This document shows, piece after piece, positions 10,062-18,503 of a stretch of DNA of 64,000 nt. Below the pieces are notes generated by a model. That model had not been told where the DNA came from, did not search any database, and was given only the letters and a program-made list of their open reading frames with translations. The translations under genes and the position numbers were made by a program. Position 1 is the first letter of the stretch. Every line of letters starts with the position of its first letter. Where the stretch lies: positions 1,426,001-1,490,000 of the forward strand of contig NZ_CP080382.1 of the NCBI RefSeq assembly GCF_019443425.1. The letters run 5' to 3'. Source of the stretch: Arthrobacter sp. PAMC25284. GTDB lineage: Bacteria > Actinomycetota > Actinomycetes > Actinomycetales > Micrococcaceae.

Positions 10062-10116
10062 AAGGGCGGAGGTCTGGTGACGACCTTCAACGCCAGGCGG
10101 CCGTGAGGCCGCCCTT
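10062..10116 (-). promoter_or_regulatory. Possible alternative hairpins in the rplY leader
   Basis: In the minus-strand transcript, the segment 10116-10109 (AAGGGCGG) can pair in two exclusive ways. It is part of a tight hairpin, GGCGGCC/GGCCGCC at 10096-10102 and 10107-10113 with a 4-base loop. Its eight bases also match CCGCCCTT exactly at 10069-10062. A third small stem (AGGTC/GACCT) lies between. This geometry fits a leader that could switch structure about 35 bases before the start codon. No known riboswitch or L25 autoregulatory motif was recognised. Confidence 0.3.
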
Positions 10117-10272
10117 CCGAAGGGAGATTCAGACCCAGTCGATAACGGAGACCAGCATCGCGGTTTCCCGTGAATACGGAATACCAGTTGCTCTCCCTCG
10201 CCAAGGTTTCGCTACAAGGCTACCAGCGGCCGCCGTGTTTCACTAAAAACGCGGCAACGCGGCCTCCCGCAC

Positions 10273-10306
10273 GCGCGGATCCGGCGGCAGGCCGCCGGTT
10301 CCGCGC
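10273..10306 (-). terminator. Imperfect hairpin terminator after prs
   Basis: Two 16-base arms (10273-10288 and 10291-10306) match at 15 positions, 12 bases after the prs stop codon. A TTTTT run follows some 25 bases further on in the transcript direction. It could also reduce read-through into rplY rather than stop it. Confidence 0.5.
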
Positions 10307-10318
10307 CCGGGAGATGAC

Positions 10319-11299
10319 TCAGGCCTGTCCGTCGAACAGGCTGGTGACGGAGCCGTCGTCGAACACTTCGCGGATGGCACGGGCGATGAGCGGTGCGATG
10401 GAGAGCACGGTGAGCTGCGGGAACCGCTTGTCCGCGGTGATCGGCAGGGTGTCGGTGACCACGACCTCGCGGGCGCCGGACTCCGAGAGCCGCCGTGCTG
10501 CCGGGTCAGAGAAGACGGCGTGGGTTGCGGCGATAATAACGTCCTTGGCGCCGGCGTTCTTGAGCACCTGGACCGCACCGGAGATGGTTCCGCCGGTGTC
10601 GATCATGTCATCGATCAGCACGCACGTGCGGCCTTCTACCTGCCCGACGACGGTCTTGGAGACGGCCTGGTTCGGCATGGTGAGGTCCCGGCTCTTGTGC
10701 ACAAATGCCAGCGGTGCACCGCCGAGGCGTTCGGCCCACTGCTCGGCGACGCGGACCCGGCCGGTGTCCGGGGAGACGACCGTGATCTGGTCGGAACCGA
10801 CGCGGGTGCGGATGTAGTCGGCGAGGAGCGGGATGGCCATCAGGTGGTCCACGGGCCCGTCGAAGAAGCCCTGGATCTGCGAGGTGTGCAGATCCACGCT
10901 CATGATGCGGTCGGCACCCGCGGTCTTGTAGAGGTCCGCGACCAGCCGGGCCGAAATCGGCTCGCGGCCCCGGCCTTTTTTGTCCTGCCGGGCGTACGGG
11001 TAGAACGGGGACACCACGGTGATGCGCTTGGCGGAGGCCCGTTTGAGCGAATCGATCATGATGAGCTGTTCCATCAGCCAGTTGTTCAGTGGTGCCGGGT
11101 GCGCCTGGATAACAAAGGCATCGGTTCCGCGGACGCTCTCTCCGGCCCGGACGTAGATCTCGCCGTTGGCGAAGTCGTAGGCATCCAGGGGCAGCAGTTC
11201 GGTTCCCAGCTCCTTGGCGATCTCTTTGGCCAGTTCCGGATGCGCGCGTCCGGCTGCAAGCACCAGCTTCTTCTCGCCGCGTGCCGTAATTTCGCTCAT
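10319..11299 (-). CDS. prs: Ribose-phosphate pyrophosphokinase (PRPP synthetase)
   Basis: Makes 5-phosphoribosyl-1-pyrophosphate from ribose 5-phosphate and ATP for nucleotide, His, Trp and NAD synthesis. It has 326 residues, typical length. Visible motifs are FANGEIYVRAGESVRG, the ATP-loop region PYARQDKKGRGREPI, the metal/ATP histidine of SVDLHTSQIQGFFD, and the PRPP-binding loop VLIDDMIDTGGTI near residue 235. The start ATG 11299 is five bases past the glmU stop, so the two genes are almost certainly co-transcribed; this glmU-prs pairing is widespread in Gram-positive bacteria. Confidence 0.97.
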   Translation of the reverse strand: MSEITARGEKKLVLAAGRAHPELAKEIAKELGTELLPLDAYDFANGEIYVRAGESVRGTDAFVIQAHPAPLNNWLMEQLIMIDSLKRASAKRITVVSPFYPYARQDKKGRGREPISARLVADLYKTAGADRIMSVDLHTSQIQGFFDGPVDHLMAIPLLADYIRTRVGSDQITVVSPDTGRVRVAEQWAERLGGAPLAFVHKSRDLTMPNQAVSKTVVGQVEGRTCVLIDDMIDTGGTISGAVQVLKNAGAKDVIIAATHAVFSDPAARRLSESGAREVVVTDTLPITADKRFPQLTVLSIAPLIARAIREVFDDGSVTSLFDGQA

Positions 11300-11304
11300 G
11301 ATTG

Positions 11305-12801
11305 CTAGCCCTCTTCTGTCGGTGCCGGGGTTTTGGAGGATGGTGTGGCGGCGCGGGCGTCCGCGGTGGCGGCCAGCGACGCGGAGGCGCTGCCGGGCCG
11401 GTGCGCGCTGACCCAGCCGGCGACGGTCTGCTGCGGGGCCTGGGACAGCACGAGGGCGCCGGGTGGAACATCTTTGCGGATCACGGCGCCGGCGCCGCTG
11501 TAGGCCCCGTCGCCGACCTGGACCGGGGCCACGAACACCGTGTTGGAGCCGGTGCGCACGCCGGAGCCGATGACCGTCCGGTGTTTCTTTTCGCCGTCGT
11601 AGTTGGCGGTGATGTTGCCGCAGCCGATGTTGGTGTCTTCGCCGATCTCGGCGTCGCCGGCGTAGCCGAGGTGCGAGAGCTTGGAGCCGCGGCCGATCGT
11701 GACGTTCTTGGTCTCATAGAACGCGCCGATCTTGCCGGTCGCGCCGAGTACGGTGCCGGGCCGGAGGTAGGTGAACGGCCCGACGCTTGCCCCGGCGCCG
11801 ATCGTGGCCCCGGTGCCGTGGGTGCGGGTCACGTTGGCACCCTCTCCGATCCGGACATCGGTCAGCGTGGTGTCCGGTCCGACGACGGCGTCCCGCGCCA
11901 CGGTGGTGCTGCCGTGCAGCTGGGTGTTGGGGAGCAGCCGGACATCTTCGTCGAGCGTGACCGTTGAGTCAATCCACGTGCTGGCGGGATCCACCACGGT
12001 GACGCCGGCGCGCATCCACGCCTCGACGGTGCGCCGGTTGTGTTCCGTGCCAAGCGCGGAGAGCTGGACCCGGTCGTTCGCGCCTTCCACCTGCCAGCGG
12101 TCGTCGGTAGTGACGGCGGAGACCCGTCCGCCCGCCGTGCGGGCCAGGCCCAGTACGTCGGTGAGGTACTTTTCGCCCTGCGCGTTGTCGGTCGTGACGT
12201 GTACCAGCGCTGCACGCAGCACGGCGGCGTCGAAGGCGTAGATACCCGAGTTGATCTCACGGATGCCACGTTCGGCGTCTGTGGCATCTTTGTGTTCCCT
12301 GATGCCGGTGACGGTGCCGTCCGCGGCCCGGAGGATCCGCCCGTAGCCGGTGGCGTCGTCCAGGACCGCGGTCAGAACGGTGACGGCGTTGCCGTCGGCC
12401 TCATGCGCGGCAACCAGTTCGGCCAGCAACCGCCCGGTGAGCAGCGGGACATCGCCATAGGTGACGACGACGGTTCCGTTGAGGGACCCCCGGGGGTCCC
12501 GGGCGTCGAGGACCTCAAGGGCTGCTTCGACGGCGCGGCCGGTACCCGGCACCTCATCCTGGTCGACGATCAGGGCCGTTGGGTCCAGGCCGGTGATGTG
12601 AGCGGCGACCAGGTCCCGTTCGTGCCGGACGACGAGCGCCAGCGCCTGGGGGTCAAGGCTGCGCGCTGCTGCGAGCGCGTGGCCGACGAGGGAACGCCCG
12701 CCAATCTCGTGCAGGATTTTGGGGGTCCGGGATTTCATCCGGGTTCCTGCTCCTGCTGCCAGGACGATCACGGCGGCCGGGCCGGAATTCTCGGGGCTCA
12801 C
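11305..12801 (-). CDS. glmU: Bifunctional GlmU (UDP-GlcNAc pyrophosphorylase / GlcN-1-P acetyltransferase)
   Basis: Performs the last two steps of UDP-N-acetylglucosamine synthesis, feeding peptidoglycan. The 498-residue product has an N-terminal nucleotidyltransferase (LAAGAGTRMKS near residue 14, VTYGDVPLL, NSGIYAFD) and a C-terminal left-handed beta-helix of hexapeptide repeats (IGEGANVTRTHG, IGAGASVGPFTYLRPG, YETKNVTIG, SHLGYAGDAEIG). A Ser/Ala/Thr-rich tail of about 40 residues follows. I start at GTG 12801, with AAGGAG nine bases upstream, rather than a longer frame to 12882. The gene lies 97 bases downstream of tRNA-Gln. Confidence 0.95.
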   Translation of the reverse strand: MSPENSGPAAVIVLAAGAGTRMKSRTPKILHEIGGRSLVGHALAAARSLDPQALALVVRHERDLVAAHITGLDPTALIVDQDEVPGTGRAVEAALEVLDARDPRGSLNGTVVVTYGDVPLLTGRLLAELVAAHEADGNAVTVLTAVLDDATGYGRILRAADGTVTGIREHKDATDAERGIREINSGIYAFDAAVLRAALVHVTTDNAQGEKYLTDVLGLARTAGGRVSAVTTDDRWQVEGANDRVQLSALGTEHNRRTVEAWMRAGVTVVDPASTWIDSTVTLDEDVRLLPNTQLHGSTTVARDAVVGPDTTLTDVRIGEGANVTRTHGTGATIGAGASVGPFTYLRPGTVLGATGKIGAFYETKNVTIGRGSKLSHLGYAGDAEIGEDTNIGCGNITANYDGEKKHRTVIGSGVRTGSNTVFVAPVQVGDGAYSGAGAVIRKDVPPGALVLSQAPQQTVAGWVSAHRPGSASASLAATADARAATPSSKTPAPTEEG

Positions 12802-12898
12802 GTACGGGCTCTCCTTGCTCAGTGGCGTGGTCAGTGGCGTCGGCGGCGGCCTGCAAAGGCCGCTGCCAACGCCTGCCGCCACGTGACGCTACGACTGT

Positions 12899-12969
12899 TC
12901 CGCCCATAGGACTCGAACCTATACTCCACGGCTCCAAAGGCCGGGGTGCTGCCATTACACCAGAGCGGA
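12899..12969 (-). tRNA. tRNA-Gln (anticodon TTG)
   Basis: The reverse complement folds as a cloverleaf of 71 bases without an encoded CCA. The acceptor arms are TCCGCTC and GGGCGGA. The anticodon loop is CTTTGGA with TTG at the anticodon, and the T-arm contains GGTTCGAGTCC. It lies between the ABC-F gene and glmU on the same strand. Confidence 0.93.
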
Positions 12970-13065
12970 CCGTGCCCCGGCGCTAAGCCTGCGGCACGAG
13001 AATCAATTCTGCCACGAAGGTTGATGCTCGTGCGACTCAGCTGCCCGGGCAGCGCAGAACTGTAC

Positions 13066-14895
13066 CTATTCTCCCAGCACCTCAAGGGCGTCAAGCCATT
13101 CGACTTCGAGAGTTTCCCGTTCGCCGGCCAGGTCCAGCAGCTTCTTGTTGAGGCCGGCGAGCTCGTCAAACTTGCCGGCGTCCCCGGCGCCGGCGGTCAT
13201 CTGGGCGTGAATTTTGTCCTCCTGCTGTTTAAGCTTGCCCAGCTGGCGGTCGATCCGGTTTTTGGCTTTGCGGGCGTCGCGCTTTTGGGCTTCCGAGGGT
13301 CCCTCCGCGGCGGGGGTGGAACTGCCGCTGGCGCCGGTGACGGGGTTGCCGCCCCCGGTGATGGTGGAACCGGCCAGAGCCGACTCGCGCAATTCGAGGT
13401 ACTGGTCAACGCCGCCGGGCAACCCGCGGATCTTGCCGTCGCCCAGCAGCGCCATCTGGTGATCCGTCACGCGCTCGAGCAGGTAGCGGTCGTGGCTGAC
13501 CACAACGAGGGTGCCGGGCCAGCCGTCCAGGACGTCTTCGACGGCGGCGAGGGTGTCGGTGTCGAGGTCGTTGGTCGGCTCATCGAGCATCAGGACGTTC
13601 GGCTCGCCGACAAGCAGCCGGAGGAGCTGGAGGCGGCGGCGTTCCCCGCCGGAGAGGTCTTTGACCTGGGTCCACTGCTTCTGGTTGGTGAACCCGAGCT
13701 GCTCGACGAGCTGGCCGGCGGTGAATTCCTTCCCGCCCACGTTGAAGGATCTTTTTTCGCGCTCGATCACTTCAATGACGCGCAGGTCCGCGACGTCATC
13801 GAGCTCCTTTACCTCCTGGGTGAGCACAGCCGTGACGACGGTTTTACCGCGTTTGACCTTGCCGGAACTCGGCTCGATTTCGCCGTTGAGCAGTTTCAGC
13901 AGCGTGGTCTTGCCGGCACCGTTCACGCCGACGAGTCCCAGCCGCTCCCCCGGCGCGAGACGCAGGGTGATGTTGTCGAAGAGCTTTTGTCCGGCGTCCC
14001 CGCCGAGGAAGTCCAGGGAGACGTTTTCCAGGTCCAGCACGTCTTTGCCGAGCCGGGCCGTGGCCATCTTGCTGAGCGCCATCGAGTCGCGGGGTTCGGG
14101 CACGTCGGCGATGAGCGCGTTGGCGGCTTCAATCCGGAATTTGGGCTTGGCGGTCCGGGCCGGGGCACCGCGGCGCAGCCAGGCGAGCTCCTTTTTCACG
14201 AGCTGCTGGCGTTTGCTTTCCACCACGGACGCCGAACGGTCACGTTCTGCGCGGGCGAGGACGTAGGACGCGTAGCCGCCGTCGAACGGGTCCACGATGC
14301 CGTCGTGGATTTCCCAGGTCCGGTTGCAGACCTCGTCGAGGAACCAGCGGTCGTGGGTGACGACGAGAAACGCGCCCTGGTTGGCGCGCCAGCGGGTCTT
14401 CAGGTGCCGGGACAGCCAGGCGACACCCTCGACGTCGAGGTGGTTCGTGGGCTCATCAAGCATGATGACGTCGTGGTCTTCGATGAGCAGCTTCGCGAGT
14501 GCGACGCGCCGTTTCTGTCCGCCGGAGAGGGCGTGGACGTTGGCGTGCCAGTCGACGTCTGAGACGAGGCCGCCCATGACTTCGCGGATCTGCGGATTCG
14601 CGGCCCATTCATAATCGGCTTTGTCACCGACAATCGCCTCACCGACGGTGAGGTCGCCGTCCAGCACGTCACTCTGGTCCAGGTAGCCGGTGTTGACTTC
14701 ACTGCGCTTGGTCACCCGCCCGGAGTCGGGGCTGGCACGCATGGCGAGCAGACGCATCAGGGTGGATTTGCCGTCGCCGTTACGGCCCACCATGCCGATC
14801 CGGTCGCCCTCTTCCAGACCGATGGTAATGCCGTCGAGGACGGTTCGGGTTGCGAACGAGACCGTGAGGTTCTCGCCGCCGAGCAGGTGTGCCAC
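13066..14895 (-). CDS. ABC-F family ATP-binding protein, Uup-like
   Basis: Soluble protein with two ABC ATPase domains and no membrane segments, of the ABC-F class that acts on ribosomes. Domain 1 has Walker A GRNGDGKST, signature LSGGQKRR and Walker B DVIMLDEPTNHLD. Domain 2 has GVNGAGKTT, LSGGERRR and NVLMLDEPTNDLD. A charged C-terminal coiled coil of about 70 residues (KRDARKAKNRIDRQLGKLK) is characteristic of Uup. The start chosen is GTG 14895, 38 bases after the ispE stop; the frame runs further upstream, but that part overlaps ispE and has no family match. Its role could be translation, recombination-linked fitness or antibiotic tolerance; sequence alone does not decide. Confidence 0.9.
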   Translation of the reverse strand: MAHLLGGENLTVSFATRTVLDGITIGLEEGDRIGMVGRNGDGKSTLMRLLAMRASPDSGRVTKRSEVNTGYLDQSDVLDGDLTVGEAIVGDKADYEWAANPQIREVMGGLVSDVDWHANVHALSGGQKRRVALAKLLIEDHDVIMLDEPTNHLDVEGVAWLSRHLKTRWRANQGAFLVVTHDRWFLDEVCNRTWEIHDGIVDPFDGGYASYVLARAERDRSASVVESKRQQLVKKELAWLRRGAPARTAKPKFRIEAANALIADVPEPRDSMALSKMATARLGKDVLDLENVSLDFLGGDAGQKLFDNITLRLAPGERLGLVGVNGAGKTTLLKLLNGEIEPSSGKVKRGKTVVTAVLTQEVKELDDVADLRVIEVIEREKRSFNVGGKEFTAGQLVEQLGFTNQKQWTQVKDLSGGERRRLQLLRLLVGEPNVLMLDEPTNDLDTDTLAAVEDVLDGWPGTLVVVSHDRYLLERVTDHQMALLGDGKIRGLPGGVDQYLELRESALAGSTITGGGNPVTGASGSSTPAAEGPSEAQKRDARKAKNRIDRQLGKLKQQEDKIHAQMTAGAGDAGKFDELAGLNKKLLDLAGERETLEVEWLDALEVLGE

Positions 14896-14933
14896 TGGGA
14901 ACTGCTTTCTTCGGTATCTACGGTTAAGAACTA

Positions 14934-15896
14934 TTAAAGGAGCGTATCGGAGATGATGCGGGCGCCGTGCACCGGGCCATGGACTGCCAGTGCGTCCAGG
15001 CCGTGGTGGCGGAGCTCCTCGGCGAGGCCGGCCGCCGCGGCCGGCCCGTGGGCCAGGAACGCGACCGTCGGTCCGGAGCCGGAGACGATGCCGGCAATTG
15101 CGCCGCACGATTCGCCCAGTCCCAGGGTGTCCCGAAGGCCGGGGGCGAGTTCGATCGAGGCCCGCTGCAGGTCGTTGACCAGGACCCTGCTGAGTGCGTC
15201 AGCGTCCCCGTTGCGCAGCGCCGTCAGTACGCCAGGGTCGACGGCGGTGGGCTCCTGGACCGGCAGCCTTTCGGCTGCACGCAACCGGTCCAGAGTCCGG
15301 TAAACCTCGGGGGTGGGCAGCCCGAAGCCGGCGGTGACGAGGACCCAGTCCGTCTGCGCCTTGACGAGGGCGGGCGAGAGTTCATCGCCGATCCCGAGCC
15401 CGACGGCGGTCCCGCCAAGGAGCGAAAACGGCACGTCGGCGCCGAGTTCGGCCGCCAGGTGCGCCAGTTCGTCGCGGGAGAGCCCGCTGTTCCACAGCGC
15501 GTCGCAGGCGAGCAGGGTGGCGGCGGCGTCCGCCGATCCGCCGCCCATGCCGCCGGCTACGGGCACCCGTTTGGTGATTTCCAGGTGGACGCCGGTGGAA
15601 TGCTCGGAGACGTCGGCCATGATGGCGGCGGCCTTGTACGCGAGGTTGCGTTCATCGAGGGGGATGTCGCTGCCCTCCAGGTCCAGAGTGCTCGCCGGGC
15701 TGATGCTCACGGTAATCGCCCCGGTGCCGGTACTGGTGGCGGCAACTTCTTCATAGAGTGAGACGGCGAGGTAGACGCTGGCGACGGAATGGTATCCGTC
15801 CGGCCGCAGGGGCCCTACATCGAGTGAGACGTTGACCTTGCCGGGAGCTTTGACCCGGACAGTCCTGGCGGCAAAGCGCTCTCTCACTGCGTTCAT
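14934..15896 (-). CDS. ispE: 4-(cytidine 5'-diphospho)-2-C-methyl-D-erythritol kinase
   Basis: Fourth dedicated step of the MEP isoprenoid pathway, a GHMP-family kinase. The 320 residues show VRVKAPGKVNVSLDVGP with the substrate lysine, RPDGYHSV, the ATP loop PVAGGMGGGSADAA near residue 112, and a C-terminal VSGSGPTVAFL. A TAGCGT hexamer sits six bases before ATG 15896; GGAG also lies close upstream, so leadered translation is possible too. It is followed by the ABC-F gene. Confidence 0.96.
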   Translation of the reverse strand: MNAVRERFAARTVRVKAPGKVNVSLDVGPLRPDGYHSVASVYLAVSLYEEVAATSTGTGAITVSISPASTLDLEGSDIPLDERNLAYKAAAIMADVSEHSTGVHLEITKRVPVAGGMGGGSADAAATLLACDALWNSGLSRDELAHLAAELGADVPFSLLGGTAVGLGIGDELSPALVKAQTDWVLVTAGFGLPTPEVYRTLDRLRAAERLPVQEPTAVDPGVLTALRNGDADALSRVLVNDLQRASIELAPGLRDTLGLGESCGAIAGIVSGSGPTVAFLAHGPAAAAGLAEELRHHGLDALAVHGPVHGARIISDTLL

Positions 15897-15902
15897 GGCT
15901 CC

Positions 15903-15908
15903 ACGCTA
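15903..15908 (-). promoter_or_regulatory. Possible -10 element of ispE (leaderless)
   Basis: TAGCGT ends six bases (ggagcc) before ATG 15896. The spacer itself resembles a ribosome binding site, so the case is ambiguous. Confidence 0.4.
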
Positions 15909-15989
15909 TTCCATGGCGGGCCCGGCTCCAAGCACGGCGCGGAGGCGGCACGGGGCCAGGGCCCTGCAGGACCCGGGAGCCGGGAGGAA

Positions 15990-16877
15990 TCAGGCGTCCG
16001 CGGCGTTGCGGGCTTCGGCGATCCGGGCAAAGGCCGCGATGTCAATCACCTCGCCGCGGGCGGTGGGGTCCACGCCGGCGGCACGCAGGCAGCGTTCAGC
16101 CTCGGCCGCGTTGCCGGCCCAGCCGGCCAGCGCCGCGCGCAGGGTTTTGCGGCGCTGCGCGAAGGCGGCGTCGATGACGGCGAAGACCTGCTCCCGGGTG
16201 GCGGTGGTGACGGGGGGTTCGCGGCGGGTAAACGCGACGAGTCCGGAGTGGATCTTCGGTGCCGGCCAGAAGACGTTCATGCCGATGACGCCGGCCTTGC
16301 GCATCCCCGAGTACCAGGCGGCCTTGACCGAGGGCACACCGTAGGTCTTGGAGCCGGGTCCGGCCGCGAGCCGGTCGGCAACCTCGTCCTGGACCATCAC
16401 CAGTCCGTGGCGAAGGCTGGGGAAATGCTGGAGCAGGTGCAGGACGACCGGGACGGCGACGTTGTAGGGCAGGTTCGCCACGAGGGCGGTCGGCTCCACC
16501 GGAAGCTCGGTGACCTTCATGGCGTCAGCAAGGACGAGGTGGAAGTCCGCTGCTTTTCCGGGGCGCCAGTGGTTGACCGTCGCGGGGAGCTTCGCCGCGA
16601 GGACCGGGTCGATTTCGATGGCGACGACGGATCGCGCGGCGTCCAGCAGTCCCAGGGTCAGGGATCCGAGGCCCGGGCCGACTTCGAGGACTGTCTCATC
16701 CGGGTGGATGTCCGCAGCGGCGACGATTCGCCGGATGGTATTGCCGTCAATAACGAAGTTCTGGCCCAGGGTTTTCGTCGGCCGGACGCCGATTTCCTCG
16801 GCCAGCCGTCGGATATCCGAGGCGCCCAGGAGCGGTGCGGGCGCATTTCCGGGCGCGGCCGGGGTCGGTTCATTCAC
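15990..16877 (-). CDS. rsmA: 16S rRNA (adenine1518/1519-N6)-dimethyltransferase
   Basis: Dimethylates two adjacent adenines in the terminal helix of 16S rRNA, a late step in small-subunit assembly. The 295 residues contain [11 protein letters not shown], the SAM-binding [15 protein letters not shown], the catalytic [11 protein letters not shown] near residue 134 and [12 protein letters not shown]. The start is GTG 16877 with TAGGAT six bases upstream. It keeps the common tatD-rpf-rsmA-ispE order. Confidence 0.96.
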   Translation of the reverse strand: MNEPTPAAPGNAPAPLLGASDIRRLAEEIGVRPTKTLGQNFVIDGNTIRRIVAAADIHPDETVLEVGPGLGSLTLGLLDAARSVVAIEIDPVLAAKLPATVNHWRPGKAADFHLVLADAMKVTELPVEPTALVANLPYNVAVPVVLHLLQHFPSLRHGLVMVQDEVADRLAAGPGSKTYGVPSVKAAWYSGMRKAGVIGMNVFWPAPKIHSGLVAFTRREPPVTTATREQVFAVIDAAFAQRRKTLRAALAGWAGNAAEAERCLRAAGVDPTARGEVIDIAAFARIAEARNAADA

Positions 16878-16883
16878 CTAGGT

Positions 16884-16889
16884 ATCCTA
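16884..16889 (-). promoter_or_regulatory. Likely -10 element of rsmA (leaderless)
   Basis: TAGGAT ends exactly six bases before the GTG at 16877; the spacer is acctag. Confidence 0.55.
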
Positions 16890-16980
16890 TCCCGTGCGTC
16901 TGACCTGTCAGCGGCTGCGTCCGCGACGGACGCTACCGCAGACCGTACGCCGAGCGGACCGGTCGCCCGCCGGACAGGGA

Positions 16981-17014
16981 AAGGGCCGGGCCCGGAGGTC
17001 CGGACCCGGCCCTT
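16981..17014 (-). terminator. Hairpin terminator after rpf
   Basis: A 16-base arm at 16981-16996 (beginning AAGGGCCGGG) pairs with 16999-17014 (ending CCCGGCCCTT) at all but one position, 27 bases after the rpf stop. A short T-rich stretch follows in the transcript. Confidence 0.65.
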
Positions 17015-17041
17015 GGCCGCGCTTTGTTGGCGGGTGCTCCG

Positions 17042-18187
17042 CTAGCGGGAAGCTGCCCAGCCGCAGCCCCAGGGCTGGAGTCCGCGCTGGGCGTAGACCC
17101 GGTTGGCGATGTCGATCTGCTGGGCCTTGGTGGCCAGGCTGGCGTTCGGTGCGTAGGCGCCGCCGCCGGATCCGAGCCATGTCCGGACGTCGAACTGCAG
17201 TCCGCCATAGTAGCCATTGCCGCTGTTAATGGACCAGTTGCCGGTGGACTCGCACTGGGCGATCTTGTCCCACATGGCAACGTTCATCATTGCCGGGGCC
17301 CCGGCGCCAGTGTTGGCGGCGGGCTTGGGCTTTTCCTTGGTGCCGACGGTGACTTTCTGGGTGACCGGCTGTGCGCTGACGGTTTCGGAGACGAGGGTGC
17401 GGGACGCTTCCCGTCCGTCCACGAGCACCAGCTTGAAGCTCTTGACGGTGGTGCCGGCCACGCCGGCCTGGGTCACGGTCTTCTCGCCCTTGAACAGTTC
17501 GGCGCTTTCGGTGGTCAGCGTTTCGTACGCGACAGGCTCGGTGGTGTCGGCGGTCTGGCTGGCGTCCACCCGGGAGACCTTGATGACCATGTCGTTCACA
17601 ACGGGGGCGTTTCCGGGCTGGGAGGAGCGGTCACTGGCACCCAGCGACAGGCCTGAATCGTCGAGGACCTCGGAGACGGTGGCAGCGGTGGTGGTGGTCG
17701 TGGTGGCGTTGCCGTCTGCAACGACGCTCACGGTCTTCGGAGTGGAAATGGCCACGAACGAACCTGTTACGGCGAGCTGGGCTTCCTTCGGCACGGAGAC
17801 CTCGGAGGCGCTGGCGACGCCGAGTTCGGTGACGAGGCCTTCAACGGTTGGCGACGTCGTATTGATGGTCCGTTCGGCACCGTCCAGGCTGACTTTGACG
17901 GCTTTGGCCAGGTTGACGTTGATAACGGAGCCGTTCCGCACATGGGAATCCACCGAGGGGGAAACCCGGTCGGAGGGCTGCAGTTCAACTTTGGCACCCT
18001 TGATGACCTGGCCGACGGTACCGCCGAAGGACTGGACGGAGCTGACCTTTCCGTCGACGTTGAGGGTGACCGTCTTGTTGTTGCCGACGAAGGCAACCAG
18101 GCCCAGCACGAGGGCCACGAGGACCACCAGCTGTGAGCCGATCTTGACGGAGCTGATCTTGCCATCCGATGTGAAGAACTTGACCAC
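17042..18187 (-). CDS. rpf: Resuscitation-promoting factor with DUF348 and G5 domains
   Basis: Secreted or membrane-anchored muralytic enzyme that helps dormant cells resume growth. The N-terminus (VKFFTSDGKISS) is followed by one membrane segment, LVVLVALVLGLVAFVG. DUF348 repeats (for example VTLNVDGKVSSVQSFGGT), a G5 domain near residues 215-290 and the C-terminal Rpf transglycosylase-like domain follow, with the catalytic glutamate in AQCESTGNW and the GYYGGLQF motif. It is about 381 residues long. I start at GTG 18187 because the protein then begins at the conserved segment; a GTG at 18220 would add 11 residues, and neither has a strong ribosome binding site. Confidence 0.92.
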   Translation of the reverse strand: MVKFFTSDGKISSVKIGSQLVVLVALVLGLVAFVGNNKTVTLNVDGKVSSVQSFGGTVGQVIKGAKVELQPSDRVSPSVDSHVRNGSVINVNLAKAVKVSLDGAERTINTTSPTVEGLVTELGVASASEVSVPKEAQLAVTGSFVAISTPKTVSVVADGNATTTTTTAATVSEVLDDSGLSLGASDRSSQPGNAPVVNDMVIKVSRVDASQTADTTEPVAYETLTTESAELFKGEKTVTQAGVAGTTVKSFKLVLVDGREASRTLVSETVSAQPVTQKVTVGTKEKPKPAANTGAGAPAMMNVAMWDKIAQCESTGNWSINSGNGYYGGLQFDVRTWLGSGGGAYAPNASLATKAQQIDIANRVYAQRGLQPWGCGWAASR

Positions 18188-18503
18188 AGATTGTCCGTTT
18201 CTCTTGGACCATCCGGGCACGGGGAAAAGCGGACACGGCGGCCGTCAACACCCCGGGGCGCCGCTTGGAAGCGGGTCCGGCCGTTAGCGGCCGCTGCATG
18301 CACTGCCATGTCTGCGACAAGCCGCACCACAACAAGAGCGCGCATCTGATTTAACTGCCTCGATGCACGCCCTGCTGAAGTGAAACTCTCCGAAGGCCTT
18401 CCCCGACCCCGGCTACTAGTTGACCACTGTAACCGTAGCGTTATAAAGCAACCAAGATATTGTGCATACCCAGTATGCTGTTGGGTGCCTCAGGCCACTG
18501 CCG
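18188..18503. other. Intergenic region upstream of rpf
   Basis: No protein gene is supported here. It holds a 6-base-arm hairpin, CGGCCG (18278-18283) and CGGCCG (18288-18293), in the rpf leader. An inverted repeat, GCATAC-CCA-GTATGC at 18464-18478, lies about 26 bases after the tatD stop, where it could be a weak terminator or a repressor site. The stretch 18420-18480 is A+T-richer and is the likely promoter area. I looked for the cyclic-di-AMP (ydaO) riboswitch known upstream of some actinobacterial rpf genes and did not see its conserved core. Confidence 0.4.

Noticed and set aside
12802..12898. Second tRNA or RNA element between glmU and tRNA-Gln
   Set aside because: No cloverleaf or other fold is supported; this is probably the processing region and glmU promoter.
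18188..18503. Cyclic-di-AMP (ydaO) riboswitch upstream of rpf
   Set aside because: Known in some actinobacteria, but the conserved motifs are not visible; only small unrelated hairpins are present.
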